The notes under the pieces are model-generated. The model was not told where the DNA came from and searched no databases. It saw only the letters and a program-made list of their open reading frames with translations. Made by a program: the position numbers and the translations under genes. Source: Clostridiales bacterium (GTDB lineage Bacteria; Bacillota; Clostridia; Oscillospirales; Acutalibacteraceae). Taken from it: a DNA stretch of 64,000 nt. Of the stretch, positions 63,977 through 64,000 are shown piece by piece; positions within the stretch are counted from its first letter, which is position 1; each line of letters opens with the position of its first letter. The stretch is taken from contig JAJQIJ010000013.1 of assembly GCA_021199275.1 (NCBI GenBank), positions 16,913 to 80,912 of the forward strand. Reading direction: 5' to 3'.

Positions 63977-64000
63977 ATGTGTGGCATTTTCTGCTTAAAG

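Overview
64-kb chromosomal window from a Gram-positive anaerobe (Bacillota/Clostridia by inference: T-box leader, Rrf2 regulator, ECF transporter, rpoB-rpoC-rpsL-rpsG-fusA-tuf order). No tRNA, rRNA, CRISPR, prophage or transposase was recognised. Main content: a sulfur/Fe-S cluster (Rrf2 regulator, metY-cysK-nifS-nifU); a metallophosphoesterase; two GPH-type MFS transporters; a complete F1Fo ATP synthase operon; proS and galE; an ECF (probably cobalamin) transporter with cobO and an MreB homologue; recD2; the rpoBC/str operons; an oligopeptide-binding protein, nagB, metG and tatD; two SipW-like signal peptidases with a class B sortase; trpEGDCFBA behind a Trp T-box; an anaerobic sulfatase-maturase-like radical SAM enzyme; a flavodiiron protein; hypAB; and a branched-chain aminotransferase. 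Best leads: (1) a single ORF fusing the ATP synthase delta and alpha subunits, with no usable internal start and a 3:1 stoichiometry problem; (2) an apparently structured ~134-bp repeat at the 3' ends of unrelated genes that supplies their stop codons and shows a compensatory stem change; (3) cobO with an intact P-loop but no ATG/GTG/TTG start, consistent with an ATGA to ATAA change at the mreB/cobO overlap; (4) a perfect Rrf2-type inverted repeat on the metY promoter. All calls are by eye from sequence and supplied translations; no database search was run.
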